DNA from: JAMHWF01 sp048500255
GTDB taxonomy: Bacteria; Pseudomonadota; Gammaproteobacteria; Burkholderiales; Burkholderiaceae_C
Assembly: GCA_048500255.1 (NCBI GenBank)
Contig: JASNYH010000002.1
Span: 496,001 to 560,000 of the forward strand
Length of the DNA stretch: 64,000 nucleotides
Direction of reading: 5' to 3'
Part shown: one piece after another, positions 1 through 8,545 of the stretch
Numbering within the stretch: the first letter of the stretch is position 1
Layout of the letters: each line of letters starts with the position of its first letter
The notes under the pieces: model-generated
What the model was told of the DNA's origin: nothing
What the model saw: only the letters and a program-made list of their open reading frames with translations
The model's database searches: none
Made by a program: the position numbers and the translations under genes

Positions 1-288
1 TGCGATCAGCACGTCGCTGGCCATCGTCTTGTAGGCGGCCTGCACCATCAGGTCGAGCGTGCGGTGCCAGTCGCGGTCGTACGCCAGCCAGGTGAAGATC
101 ATCCCCATGCCCATCAGCGTGAAGGCGGTGGGAAAGCCCAGCATGATCGCCACGACGACGAGCGACAGCATCAGCAGGCCGACGTGGCCCGACGTGACGC
201 GCTCCGAGAAGAGCAGCATCGCCAGCGCGCCGGCGACGATGATCCCCATGAGGGTGAAGCCGAACCACAGCTCCTTGCGCAGCTTCAT
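1..288 (-). CDS. dctM: TRAP transporter large permease DctM (partial)
   Basis: Only the first 96 codons are inside the window; the gene runs off the left edge. The translation starts MKLRKELWFGF and shows hydrophobic helices followed by the segment MLGFPTAFTLMGMGMIF, typical of the start of DctM, the 12-helix subunit that moves substrate across the inner membrane in tripartite ATP-independent periplasmic transporters. Its ATG overlaps the dctQ stop codon by four bases (ATGA), so the two are translationally coupled. The identity is supported by family resemblance plus the P-Q-M order of the locus. Confidence 0.88.
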   Translation of the reverse strand, partial: MKLRKELWFGFTLMGIIVAGALAMLLFSERVTSGHVGLLMLSLVVVAIMLGFPTAFTLMGMGMIFTWLAYDRDWHRTLDLMVQAAYKTMASDVLIA

Positions 289-917
289 GGCGCTCCCTCC
301 TGGCGTTGCGCGGGCGGCACGATCTCGCGGTCGAGCGCCGCGATGTCCTCGTCCTTCACGTGGACCATCTCCTTCAACTTGTCGACGTCGACCTCCTCGA
401 CGTCCTCCTCGCGCGAGGGCCACGCGCCGTCGCGCAGGCAGATCACGCAGCGCACGATCTCGACGATGCCCTGCAGCAGCAGGAACGCGCCGGCGATCGG
501 GATCACGAACTTGAACGGATAGACCGGGATCGGGTCGGCGTTGAACGTCGTCTCGCGGATCGCCAGCGACTCCTGCGCGTAGGTCCAGCCGGCCCACGTC
601 ATCGCGAAGACGCCGGGCAGGAAGAACAGGACGTACAGCGTCAGATCGACCGCCGCCTGCGTGCGCGGGCGAAAGAAGCCGTACAGCACGTCGCCGCGCA
701 CGTGGCCGTTCTTGCTCAGGGTGTAGGCGCCGGCCATCATGAACAGGGCGCCGTACATCATGATCTGGGCGTCGAGCACCCAGCCGTGCGGCTTGTTGAG
801 CACGTAGCGCGAGAACACCTCGGCGCTGACCATGAAGGTCAGGCCGACGGCCATCCACGCGAAGATCTTGCCGATCCAGGTGGAGATGCGGTCCACCGTC
901 AGCAGCACGTTCTGCAT
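285..917 (-). CDS. dctQ: TRAP transporter small permease DctQ
   Basis: About 210 residues with four predicted membrane helices (WIGKIFAWMAVGLTFMVSAE, a second near FMMAGAYTL, a third near LYVLFFLPGVFAMTWAGW, a fourth near FVIPIAGAFLLLQGIVEIV), the usual DctQ topology. DctQ bridges the substrate-binding protein and the large permease. I chose the internal ATG at 917 (MQNVLLTVDR) because GAGGAG lies nine bases upstream; a further in-frame ATG at 950 falls inside the dctP-dctQ terminator region. The C-terminus is long and charged, ending with DREIVPPAQRQEGAP. It sits between dctP (upstream) and dctM (overlapping). Confidence 0.88.
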   Translation of the reverse strand: MQNVLLTVDRISTWIGKIFAWMAVGLTFMVSAEVFSRYVLNKPHGWVLDAQIMMYGALFMMAGAYTLSKNGHVRGDVLYGFFRPRTQAAVDLTLYVLFFLPGVFAMTWAGWTYAQESLAIRETTFNADPIPVYPFKFVIPIAGAFLLLQGIVEIVRCVICLRDGAWPSREEDVEEVDVDKLKEMVHVKDEDIAALDREIVPPAQRQEGAP

Positions 918-959
918 AAGTCGTCGCTCCTCGAAGCGGCGCTCCCCCACGACAAAAAA

Positions 960-982
960 GGGGGCGCCTGCAGGGCGCCCCC
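960..982 (-). terminator. Hairpin with T tract between dctP and dctQ
   Basis: A 9-base perfect stem (960-968 with 974-982, sequence GGGGGCGCC) and a 5-base loop is followed on the minus strand by CTTTTTTG. This is a canonical intrinsic terminator. It lies between the dctP stop (1003) and the dctQ start (917) inside one transport operon, so it probably acts as a partial terminator that gives more binding protein than permease, a known arrangement for binding-protein transporters. That role is inference; the structure is directly visible. Confidence 0.85.
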
Positions 983-1002
983 GTCGTCGGAGCGGCTGTC
1001 GC

Positions 1003-2127
1003 TCAGCCCTTCTTGGCCTGACGCCCGAAGTAGTGGTTGTAGGCCATCTTGAAGTCGACCGAGTAGTCGTTCTGCCAGGCGCTCGCGCGCTGGGCGTAGG
1101 CCTTCTGCGAGTCGATCACCTTCTTGAACAGCGCGTTCTCGGCGCCCTTCTTGGCGATGATCTTGTCCCACGAGTCGAGCTGCGCCTTGAGGATGGCGTC
1201 GGGGGTCTTGTAGAACTTGACCCCGGCCTTCTTGAGCTCGATGTAGTCCTGCGAGTTGCGGTCGATCGCCTTCCAGCTCATGTCGGCGCTGGCGGCCTGC
1301 ACGGCATAGTCGATGATCGCCTTCAGCTCGCTGGCAAGGCCGTTGTACTTGGCCTTGTTGAACAGGATCTCGAACTGCTCGCCCGACTGGTGGAAGCTCT
1401 GCAGCATGCAGTTCTTGGCCACGTCGGGGAAGCCGAGCAGACGGTCGCTCGACGCGTTGTTGAACTCGGCGCCGTCGATCAGGCCGCGGTCGAGTGCGGG
1501 GACGATCTCGCCGCCGGGCAGCGGGTTCACCGCGGCGCCCATGTCGGAGTACATGTCGACGGCCAGGCCGACGGTGCGGAACTTCGTGCCCTTGACGTCC
1601 GACGCCTTGGCGATCGGTTTCTTGAACCAGCCGAAGGGCTGCGTGGGCATCGGGCCGTAGAGGTACGACACGACGTCCATGTTGATCGACTTGTAGATCT
1701 CCTCGAGCAGCGCCTTGCCGCCGCCGTAGTTGTGCCACGCGAGCACCATGTTCGGGTCCATGCCGAACGCCGGGCCCGAGCCCCACAGCGCGAGCGCCGA
1801 GTTCTTGCCGTAGTGGTAGGCGACGACGCCGTGGCCGCCGTCGAGCGTGCCCTTGTTGACGGCCTCGAGCAGCTGGAACGCCGGCACGACGGCGCCGGCG
1901 GGCAGCACCTCGATCTTCAGCTTGCCGCCGGCCATGTCGTTGACCTTCTTGGCAAAGTCGTTGGCGTACTCGTGGAAGATGTCCTTCGACGGCCAGGTCG
2001 ACTGGAAGCGCAAGCTCGTCGTCTGCGCCGTCGCGATCATCGGCGCCGACATCGCCCCCGCGGCGCCGACGGCGGTGGCGGCATTCTTCAGGAACTTGCG
2101 GCGTGGCGCGGGTTGCTTGTCGCTCAT
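1003..2127 (-). CDS. dctP: TRAP transporter substrate-binding protein DctP
   Basis: 374 residues. The N-terminus has a twin-arginine type signal (PRRKFLKNAATAVGAAGAM) ending near AQTTSLRFQSTWP, so the mature protein should be periplasmic and exported folded. The body has the DctP/TakP layout, including the ligand-loop segments GWFKKPIAKASDVKGTKFRT and EFNNASSDR; the latter resembles 2-oxoacid-binding members, but the ligand cannot be fixed by eye. Start at 2127 is supported by AAGGAGATCACGC upstream. First gene of the dctPQM operon; it is followed by a terminator-like hairpin. Because a 2-oxoacid oxidoreductase gene lies nearby, an organic acid substrate is plausible but not shown. Confidence 0.9.
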   Translation of the reverse strand: MSDKQPAPRRKFLKNAATAVGAAGAMSAPMIATAQTTSLRFQSTWPSKDIFHEYANDFAKKVNDMAGGKLKIEVLPAGAVVPAFQLLEAVNKGTLDGGHGVVAYHYGKNSALALWGSGPAFGMDPNMVLAWHNYGGGKALLEEIYKSINMDVVSYLYGPMPTQPFGWFKKPIAKASDVKGTKFRTVGLAVDMYSDMGAAVNPLPGGEIVPALDRGLIDGAEFNNASSDRLLGFPDVAKNCMLQSFHQSGEQFEILFNKAKYNGLASELKAIIDYAVQAASADMSWKAIDRNSQDYIELKKAGVKFYKTPDAILKAQLDSWDKIIAKKGAENALFKKVIDSQKAYAQRASAWQNDYSVDFKMAYNHYFGRQAKKG

Positions 2128-2435
2128 GCGTGATCTCCTTCGGTTGGATGGGTCGTCGGGCTCGGCCGGCCCCGGCAGCGCGCCCGCGTTTGGGAGGTGA
2201 CCGACTATCGATTCGGGCACCCTCGGTCACAAGTAGGTGTAACCCCGGCTCGCTGCAGCACGTTCGATGGCCTGCCGTCGGATCTGTCTTGTGCCGTGCG
2301 CAAGAATGGCGCACGTCGCCTGAGTTGCAGAGGGGGCGCGTATCGTCGTGTTGCACGGCCGTCATGGCAGGCATGCACAATGCGTCGCAGTGCCGACCCA
2401 CCCGGGCCGCGCAAAGACCCTGCGGGAGGATCTCC
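2128..2435. promoter_or_regulatory. Divergent intergenic region with dctP promoter and operator-like dyad
   Basis: This 308-base gap holds no gene that I can support. Reading the minus strand, a promoter-like pair is visible: TTGTGA (2232-2227), a 17-base spacer, GATAGT (2209-2204), predicting transcription of dctP from about 2197. An imperfect inverted repeat, GTCACAAGTAGGTGTAAC at 2226-2243 (arms GTCACA and TGTAAC), overlaps the -35 element and could be an operator for the transporter's regulator, which is not in the window. For the rightward HD-like gene, GGGAGGA at 2424-2430 is its ribosome binding site; I see no convincing promoter for it. Confidence 0.5.
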
Positions 2436-2990
2436 ATGGAAACGCTGATCGCGCGCATCGAAACCCTGTTCGCGCAAAGGGGAGGTTCCGCCCACGACGC
2501 GTCGATCGACCGGGCACCGACGCCGCTGGCCTGTGCGCTGCAGTGCGCCCAGCTCGCCGAGTGGTCGGGCGCCGATGCGGCGCTCGTCGCCGCGGCGCTG
2601 CTGCACGGCGTCGGCACGCTCGCCGGGGACGGCGCGGGCGACGCCGGCGAGCGCGCCGTGCAGTGGCTGGGCGACGACGCGCTGCCGCGCGACGTGCTCG
2701 AGCCGATCCGCCTGCAGGTGCCGGCGCGGCGCTATCTCGCCGCCACCGAGCCGCGCCGCGCTGCTGCGGCTGGCGACGGCGTGGCGCCGCTCACCGAAGC
2801 CGAGGCGCAGGCCTTCGAGGCCGAGCCCTACGCCGCCGACGCGGTGCAGCTCGCGCGCTGGATCGAGCAGGCCTGCGAGCCCGGCAAGCGCACGCCGACG
2901 ATCGACTACTACCTGCAGCTGCTCGACGAGGTGCGCGCGCGGCCCGAGCTCGAGTCCAAGATGGGTATCGGGCCGATCAGCGTGGTCTAG
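2436..2990 (+). CDS. Degenerate HD-domain protein (PhnZ-like family)
   Basis: 184 residues. The opening METLIARIETLFAQRGGSAHD and ALQCAQLAEWSGADAALVAAALLHGVGTL match the layout of small HD-domain proteins related to the phosphonate-degrading oxygenase PhnZ (which reads LEHALQCAxLAE...AALLHDxGH). Here the HD doublet is HG, and the usual following H/D residues are also absent (GDAGERAVQWLGD), so metal binding is probably lost and the protein may be a pseudoenzyme. The later segment PYAADAVQLARWIEQACEPGKRTPTIDYYLQLL matches the family's C-terminal part. Start supported by GGGAGGA. No phosphonate genes are nearby; the function is unknown. Confidence 0.7.
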   Translation: METLIARIETLFAQRGGSAHDASIDRAPTPLACALQCAQLAEWSGADAALVAAALLHGVGTLAGDGAGDAGERAVQWLGDDALPRDVLEPIRLQVPARRYLAATEPRRAAAAGDGVAPLTEAEAQAFEAEPYAADAVQLARWIEQACEPGKRTPTIDYYLQLLDEVRARPELESKMGIGPISVV

Positions 2991-3028
2991 GGCCCGCTGG
3001 CGCGGCGCGCCGAGTCGCGCGCGGGCCC
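2990..3028. terminator. Convergent hairpin
   Basis: A perfect 8-base stem GGGCCCGC (2990-2997) with GCGGGCCC (3021-3028) lies between the stop of the HD-like gene and the stop of the convergent oxidoreductase gene. There is no T tract, only TTCG after the right arm, so it is a candidate bidirectional stop or a Rho-assisted end. Confidence 0.4.
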
Positions 3029-3032
3029 TTCG

Positions 3033-6000
3033 TCAACGGGGCGATTGCTGGCTGCGCGGCGCGATCACAGGGGAAGTGGGCGCGGCGGCGGCGCCGCCGT
3101 CGCCGCGCCAGCGCGCGAGCAGCTCGTCGCGCCGGCGCTGCGCCGCAGCGAGGTGGCGCTCCTTCACGTGACCGTAGCCGCGGATCTGCTCGGGCAGGCG
3201 CGCGATCTCCGTGGCCAGCGCCAGGTTCGATGCCGACAGCGCGCGCAGCAGCTCGTCGAGCGTGGTGCGGTATTCGTCGATCAGCGCGCGCTCGGTGCGC
3301 CGCTCGGCGCTGCGGCCGAACGGATCGAACGGGGTGCCGCGCAGGCGCCGGAACTTCGCCAGCACACGCATCGCGCGCAGCATCCAGCCGCCGTAGGCGC
3401 GCTTCACCGGCAGGCCATCGGCGCCGCGGCGCGCCCACAGCGGCGGCGCGAGATGGAAGCGCAGCTTCCAGTCGCCGTCGAACTGCGACGCGATGCGCTC
3501 GACGAAGGCCGGGTCGGCGTGCAGCCGCGCGACCTCGTACTCGTCCTTGTAGGCCATGAGCTTGAACAGGTTGCGCGCCACCGCATCGGTGAGCGCGAGC
3601 CGGCCGCCGGCGCCGGCGAGCGGCGCCTCGGCGGCGCGCACGCGCTCGACGGCGTCGCGGTAGCGTTGCGCATAGCGCGCGTCCTGGTAGGCCGCGAGGA
3701 ACTCGACGCGGCGCGCGATCGTCTCGTCGAGCGCCGGCCTGCGCACGAACTCGATGACGCGCGCCGACGACGTCAGCGCCTGCACGCCCTGCGGATCGTG
3801 CGCCGCCCGGCGGCCCCATTCGAAGGCGGCCTTGTTGGCATCGACCTGCACGCCGTTGAGCTCGATCGCGCGCACGAGAGATTCGCGTGCCAGCGGCACG
3901 GCGCCCATCTGCCACGCATAGCCGAGCAGCAGCGGATTGGCGTAGATCGAGTCGCCGAGCAGTTGCGACGCGAGGCGGTCGGCGTCGACGCGCTGCACGC
4001 GCTCGGCGCCGGCGGCGCGCGCGATCTCGGCGTCGCAGCGCGCGACGGGCGACTGCCAGTCGGGGTTGTGCACGAAGGCGGCGGTCGGCGTGGCGTGGGT
4101 GTTCAGCGCGACGCGCGTGCGGCCCTCGCGCATCACGGCCAGCGTCGCGCGGCTGGCGCTGACGATGGCGTCGCAGCCGATCACCAGATCGGCCTGCGCC
4201 GTGTCGACCTTCGTCGTGCGGATCGCCTCGGGGCGCGCCGCGATCTGCACGTGGCTCCAGGTCGCGCCGCCCTTTTGCGCGAGGCCGGCGGCGTCCTGCG
4301 TGACGATGCCCTTGCCCTCGAGGTGCGCCGCCATGCCGAGCAGCTGCCCGATGGTGATGACGCCGGTGCCGCCGATGCCGGCGACGACGATGCCCCAGGG
4401 CTCCTCGCACGCCGGCAGCGCCGCCGGCTCGGGCACGGGCGGCAGCGCCGCCGGGTCGGTGCGCGAGCGCTGCTGCTGCGGCTTCTTCGGCGTGCCGCCC
4501 TCGACGGTGACGAAGCTCGGGCAGAAGCCCTCGAGGCAGGAGTAGTCCTTGTTGCAGGTGTGCTGGTTGATGCGACGCTTGCGGCCGAACTCCGTCTCGA
4601 CCGGCTCGACCGACAGGCAGTTGCTCTTCTCGGAGCAGTCGCCGCAGCCCTCGCACACCAGTTCGTTGATGACGACGGACTTGGCCGGCGTCGTCAGCGT
4701 GCCGCGCTTGCGGCGGCGCCGCTTCTCGGTGGCGCAGACCTGGTCGTAGATCAGCACGCTGCAGCCGGGCGTCTCGCGCAACTGCTTCTGCACCGCGTCG
4801 AGCTCGCGCCTGTGGTGCACCGTGACGCCGGGCGCCAGCCCTGCGACGCGGCGGTACTTGCCGGGCTCGTCGGTGACGACGACGATCCTCCGGACGCCCT
4901 CGGCGTCGAGCTCGCGCGTCATCTCGGGCACGCGCAGCGTGCCGTCGACCGGCTGGCCGCCCGTCATCGCGACGGCGTCGTTGTAGAGGATCTTGTAGGT
5001 GATGTTCACGCCGGCGGCCACCGCCTGGCGGATCGCCAGCAGCCCCGAGTGGTAGTACGTGCCGTCGCCGAGGTTGGCGAAGACATGGCGGTCCGTCGTG
5101 AACGGCGCCTGGCCGACCCAGGCCACGCCCTCGCCGCCCATCTGGCTGAACGACACCGTGTTGCGGTCCATCCAGACCGCCATGTAGTGGCAGCCGATGC
5201 CGGCCATCGCGCGCGAGCCCTCGGGTACCTTGGTGCTCGTGTTGTGCGGGCAGCCGCTGCAGAACCACGGCGTGCGCACGCCCTCGACGCGCAGCGCGGC
5301 CAGCGCGCGCTCCTTGGCGTCGATCAGCGCGACGCGCGCGTCGATGTGCGCCGCCACGTCGGCCGGCACGCCGAGCTTCTTCACGCGCCGGGCGATGGCG
5401 CGCGCCACGATCGCCGGCGTCAGGTCGGCCTGTGCGCGCAGCAGCCAGTTGCCGCTCGGGTCGGGCTGCGACCACTCGCCGCCGGTGTAGTCGCCCTCGG
5501 CCTCGTCGAACTTGCCCAGCACGTTGGGCCGCACGTCGGCGCGCCAGTTGTAGAGCTCTTCCTTGAGCTGGTACTCGATGACCTGGCGCTTCTCCTCGAC
5601 GACGAGGATCTCCTGCAGCCCGGTGGCGAACTCGCGCGTGATCGTCGCCTCGAGCGGCCACACCACGCTCACCTTGTGCAGCCGGATGCCGATGGCGCGG
5701 CAGACGTCGTCGTCGAGCCCCAGGTCGTGCAGCGCCTGGCGCGTGTCGTTCCAGGCCTTGCCGCTGGCGATGATGCCCAGCCGCGCGTTCGGCGCATCGA
5801 GCACGGTGCGGTTGAGGCGGTTGGCGCGTACGTAGGCGAGCGCGGCATACCACTTGGTGTTCATCAGCCGCGCCTCCTGCTCGAGCGGCGCGTCGGGCCA
5901 GCGGATGTGCACGCCGCCGGCTGGCATGACGAAGTCTTCGGGCAGCACGATGCGCACGCGGTCGGGGTCGACGTCGACGCTCGCCGACGACTCGACGATC

Positions 6001-6644
6001 TCCTGGATCGTCTTCATCGCCGTCCACACGCCCGCGAAGCGGCTGAGCGCGAAGGCGTGCAGCCCGAGGTCGAGGATCTCCTGCACCGACGCCGGAAAGA
6101 ACACCGGCAGCCCGCAGGCCTTGAAGATGTGGTCGCTCTGGTGCGCCGCCGTCGAGCTCTTGGCGACGTGGTCGTCGCCGGCGACGGCGATCACGCCGCC
6201 ATGGCGCGCCGTGCCGGCGAGGTTGGCGTGCTTGAAGACGTCGGCGCAGCGGTCGACGCCCGGACCCTTGCCGTACCAGATGCCGAATACGCCGTCGAAC
6301 TTACGCGACTGCGGATAGAGGTCGAGCTGCTGCGTGCCCCACAGCGCCGTCGCGGCGAGCTCCTCGTTGACGCCGGGCTGGAACACGACCTGGTGCGCCG
6401 CCAGGTGCTGCTTCGCCTGCCACAGCGCCTGGTCGTAGCCGCCGAGCGGCGAGCCGCGATAGCCGCTGACGAAGCCGGCCGTGTCCAGGCCGGCGCGCGC
6501 GTCGCGCACGCGCTCGAGCATCGGCAGGCGCACCAGCGCCTGCACGCCGCTCATGAAGGCGCGGCCGGAGTCGAGCGCGTACTTGTCGTCGAGCGTGACG
6601 GTCTCGAGCGCCCGGCGGACTGAATCGGGCAGCGGTGCATTCAT
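3033..6644 (-). CDS. Fused indolepyruvate (2-oxoacid):ferredoxin oxidoreductase
   Basis: 1203 residues, the length of the single-chain proteobacterial indolepyruvate ferredoxin oxidoreductase family. The N-terminal part (GYRGSPLGGYDQALWQ, about 60-75) is the thiamine diphosphate-enzyme alpha region; a cysteine-rich Fe-S segment follows near residue 665 (CEGCGDCSEKSNC, then CNKDYSCLEGFCPSF); the gamma domain begins near 750 with GIVVAGIGGTGVITIGQLL and AGLAQKGGATWSHVQIA. It oxidatively decarboxylates aryl-pyruvates or other 2-oxoacids to acyl-CoA, reducing ferredoxin. Start at 6644 has GGAG eight bases upstream and a TACACT -10-like element at 6684-6679. Divergent from the EamA gene; convergent with the HD-like gene. 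Confidence 0.92.
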   Translation of the reverse strand: MNAPLPDSVRRALETVTLDDKYALDSGRAFMSGVQALVRLPMLERVRDARAGLDTAGFVSGYRGSPLGGYDQALWQAKQHLAAHQVVFQPGVNEELAATALWGTQQLDLYPQSRKFDGVFGIWYGKGPGVDRCADVFKHANLAGTARHGGVIAVAGDDHVAKSSTAAHQSDHIFKACGLPVFFPASVQEILDLGLHAFALSRFAGVWTAMKTIQEIVESSASVDVDPDRVRIVLPEDFVMPAGGVHIRWPDAPLEQEARLMNTKWYAALAYVRANRLNRTVLDAPNARLGIIASGKAWNDTRQALHDLGLDDDVCRAIGIRLHKVSVVWPLEATITREFATGLQEILVVEEKRQVIEYQLKEELYNWRADVRPNVLGKFDEAEGDYTGGEWSQPDPSGNWLLRAQADLTPAIVARAIARRVKKLGVPADVAAHIDARVALIDAKERALAALRVEGVRTPWFCSGCPHNTSTKVPEGSRAMAGIGCHYMAVWMDRNTVSFSQMGGEGVAWVGQAPFTTDRHVFANLGDGTYYHSGLLAIRQAVAAGVNITYKILYNDAVAMTGGQPVDGTLRVPEMTRELDAEGVRRIVVVTDEPGKYRRVAGLAPGVTVHHRRELDAVQKQLRETPGCSVLIYDQVCATEKRRRRKRGTLTTPAKSVVINELVCEGCGDCSEKSNCLSVEPVETEFGRKRRINQHTCNKDYSCLEGFCPSFVTVEGGTPKKPQQQRSRTDPAALPPVPEPAALPACEEPWGIVVAGIGGTGVITIGQLLGMAAHLEGKGIVTQDAAGLAQKGGATWSHVQIAARPEAIRTTKVDTAQADLVIGCDAIVSASRATLAVMREGRTRVALNTHATPTAAFVHNPDWQSPVARCDAEIARAAGAERVQRVDADRLASQLLGDSIYANPLLLGYAWQMGAVPLARESLVRAIELNGVQVDANKAAFEWGRRAAHDPQGVQALTSSARVIEFVRRPALDETIARRVEFLAAYQDARYAQRYRDAVERVRAAEAPLAGAGGRLALTDAVARNLFKLMAYKDEYEVARLHADPAFVERIASQFDGDWKLRFHLAPPLWARRGADGLPVKRAYGGWMLRAMRVLAKFRRLRGTPFDPFGRSAERRTERALIDEYRTTLDELLRALSASNLALATEIARLPEQIRGYGHVKERHLAAAQRRRDELLARWRGDGGAAAAPTSPVIAPRSQQSPR

Positions 6645-6738
6645 CGGCGTGCTCCGTGACGGACGGTCCTGTCGATGCAGTGTAGGCCGCGACGCCGCGA
6701 CAAGTGGGCGGCAGGGTCGCTGTGTTAGCGTGGCTGCG

Positions 6739-7632
6739 ATGGATGCCCGCCTGCCCCCGCGCCACGCGCTGCTCGCGCTGGCCGTCGTCGCCGTCTGGGG
6801 CACGAACTTCGTCGTCATCAAGATCGCGCTGGCGCAGCTGCCGCCGCTGCTGCTGGCGGCGCTGCGCTTCCTGTTCGCCGCGTTGCCCGCCGCACTGCTG
6901 CTGCGCCGCCCGCCGGTGGCGTGGCGCAACCTCGCGGGCTACGGCATCGCCATCGGGCTCGGCCAGTTCGGCCTGCTGTTCCTCGCCATGCGTTCGCACA
7001 TCTCGCCCGGGCTGGCGTCGCTCGTGATCCAGGTCCAGGTGTTCTTCACGATCGGGCTGGCGATGGTGTGGATGCGCGAGCGCGTGCGGCCGCTGCAGTG
7101 GGCGGCGCTCGCGCTGGCCGCCGCCGGGCTCGTGCTGATCGCCGCGCGCGGCGGCGGCGACGCGACGCCGGCCGGCTTGGCCATCGTGCTGGCCGCTGCG
7201 CTGTCGTGGGCGATCGGCAATCTGCTCGTCAAGCGCGCCGGCCGCGTCGACATGCTGGCCTACGTCGTGTGGTCGAGCCTGTTCGCCGTGCCGCCGCTCG
7301 TTTCGCTGTCGCTCGCCTTCGAGGGCGTGCCGGCGATCACCGAAGGCTTGAGCGGCGCCGACGCCGCGACCTGGGCCGCCGTGGCGTGGCAGTCGCTGGG
7401 CAACACGCTGTTCGGCTATGTCGCCTGGGGCTGGCTGCTGGCGCGACACGCGGCGGCCGTCGTCGCGCCGTGGGCGCTGCTCGTGCCGGTGTTCGGCATG
7501 GCGGCGTCGGCGGCCTGGCTCGGCGAGGCGCTGCCGGCGTGGAAGCTCGCCGCCGCGGCGCTCGTGATCGGCGGCCTGGCGCTGAACATGCTGCCGATGA
7601 TCGCCCGCGGGCGACGGAGTGCGACGCGATGA
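6739..7632 (+). CDS. EamA/DMT-family transporter
   Basis: 297 residues with about ten predicted membrane helices in two five-helix repeats (first repeat starting ALLALAVVAVWGTNFVVIK, second starting AGLAIVLAAALSWAIGNLLVKRA), the drug/metabolite transporter EamA architecture. Resembles the O-acetylserine/cysteine exporter subgroup, but substrate cannot be assigned. No clear Shine-Dalgarno before the ATG at 6739. Its TGA overlaps the next gene's ATG (ATGA), suggesting co-expression with the secreted hypothetical protein that follows. Confidence 0.85.
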   Translation: MDARLPPRHALLALAVVAVWGTNFVVIKIALAQLPPLLLAALRFLFAALPAALLLRRPPVAWRNLAGYGIAIGLGQFGLLFLAMRSHISPGLASLVIQVQVFFTIGLAMVWMRERVRPLQWAALALAAAGLVLIAARGGGDATPAGLAIVLAAALSWAIGNLLVKRAGRVDMLAYVVWSSLFAVPPLVSLSLAFEGVPAITEGLSGADAATWAAVAWQSLGNTLFGYVAWGWLLARHAAAVVAPWALLVPVFGMAASAAWLGEALPAWKLAAAALVIGGLALNMLPMIARGRRSATR

Positions 7633-8288
7633 AGACGATGACGACGACGGCGGTGCTGCGCCGCCTCGCGGCCGGCGCCGCGCTGCTGGCCGCGGCCGCT
7701 CTCGCGCAGGCGCAGAGCGCGCTGCCGCTGCGCAACCTGCTGGTCGAGCTGCGCCAGAGCGACGAAGCGTCGCTGCAGCGCGAGCGCGCGGGCGCCACGG
7801 GCGGTGACGTCGTCATCGGCTCCGACGGCCGCGTGAGCGGCGGCGTGACGATCGGCGCGCAGACGCGCAGCCGCAACGCCGCCGGCGACAGCGTGCAGCA
7901 GTTGCGCGTGCTCAACGGCGGTCGCGGCTCGCTGCGGCTGGCGCGCGCCGAGCCGCTCGAGTTCTTGCAGGTGTGGTGGACGCCGCAGGGCGTGCAGGCG
8001 ATGCCGTCGACGGTGTGGGCCGAGACGGGTCGTGGCTTCGTGGTGCAGCCGCGCTGGCCGGGCGGCGCGGCGCCCGTCACCGTCGAGGTCAGCGCCGAGG
8101 GCGGCAGCGGCACCGGCGGCGCCGAGCGCTCTCAGCTGCTGACGACGCTGCAACTCCCGATGGGCGAGTGGGTCACGATCGCATCGAGCGCTGCGACGCG
8201 ATCGAGCGAACGCAGCGGTGTCGCGACGCGCGACATCGGCACGCGGCGCAGCGCCTTCGACGTGCAGATGCGCGTCACGGCGCCCTGA
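7629..8288 (+). CDS. Secreted hypothetical protein
   Basis: 219 residues. An N-terminal signal peptide (LRRLAAGAALLAAAALAQAQ) is followed by a mature region starting SALPLRNLLVELRQSDE and a glycine-rich, beta-looking middle (GGDVVIGSDGRVSGGVTIGAQTRSR broken here for length, then QQLRVLNGGRGSLRL) and WWTPQGVQAMPSTVW. The RNLLVELRQ and VTIGAQTR elements recall short secretin-type or pilus-assembly periplasmic domains, but I cannot name a family. The start overlaps the transporter stop by four bases; a signal peptide right after this ATG supports it. Probably periplasmic or outer-membrane associated. Confidence 0.72.
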   Translation: MKTMTTTAVLRRLAAGAALLAAAALAQAQSALPLRNLLVELRQSDEASLQRERAGATGGDVVIGSDGRVSGGVTIGAQTRSRNAAGDSVQQLRVLNGGRGSLRLARAEPLEFLQVWWTPQGVQAMPSTVWAETGRGFVVQPRWPGGAAPVTVEVSAEGGSGTGGAERSQLLTTLQLPMGEWVTIASSAATRSSERSGVATRDIGTRRSAFDVQMRVTAP

Positions 8289-8452
8289 ATCCATTGCCGC
8301 GGGTTGCCCCTGGCCGCCCGTGTCTGCGCCGGCACGCGACCTGCGACGAACCTCGGCAGGCAGCGCTCCGCAGCGGCACGCTGCTTGCCGGACTCCTGAC
8401 GTTCCGGCATCGAAGTAGCTCCGACGATTCGCCCGTCGTTCGTCGCACGCGA

Positions 8453-8470
8453 GCTTGCGCACGCGCAAGC
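8453..8470. repeat. Perfect inverted repeat upstream of aldolase gene
   Basis: GCTTGCGC at 8453-8460 and GCGCAAGC at 8463-8470 are separated by two bases and form a perfect 8-base stem. It lies 75 bases before the aldolase start in a 257-base gap that contains no supported gene. It could be an operator or a transcript hairpin; no T tract follows, so I do not call it a terminator. Confidence 0.4.
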
Positions 8471-8545
8471 CGGCGCGCCGTGCGGGCTTGCGTGCTGCCG
8501 CCGCGCGGCGCCAGACTCGCAGCTCAGCCGCAGGAGGTCCGCACC

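Noticed and set aside
3045..6623. A 1192-codon open frame opposite the 2-oxoacid oxidoreductase gene
   Set aside because: Its composition is Arg/Asp/Gly/His-rich with no domain, and the opposite frame is a full-length, well-recognised enzyme. Long antisense frames are expected where third positions are almost all G or C.
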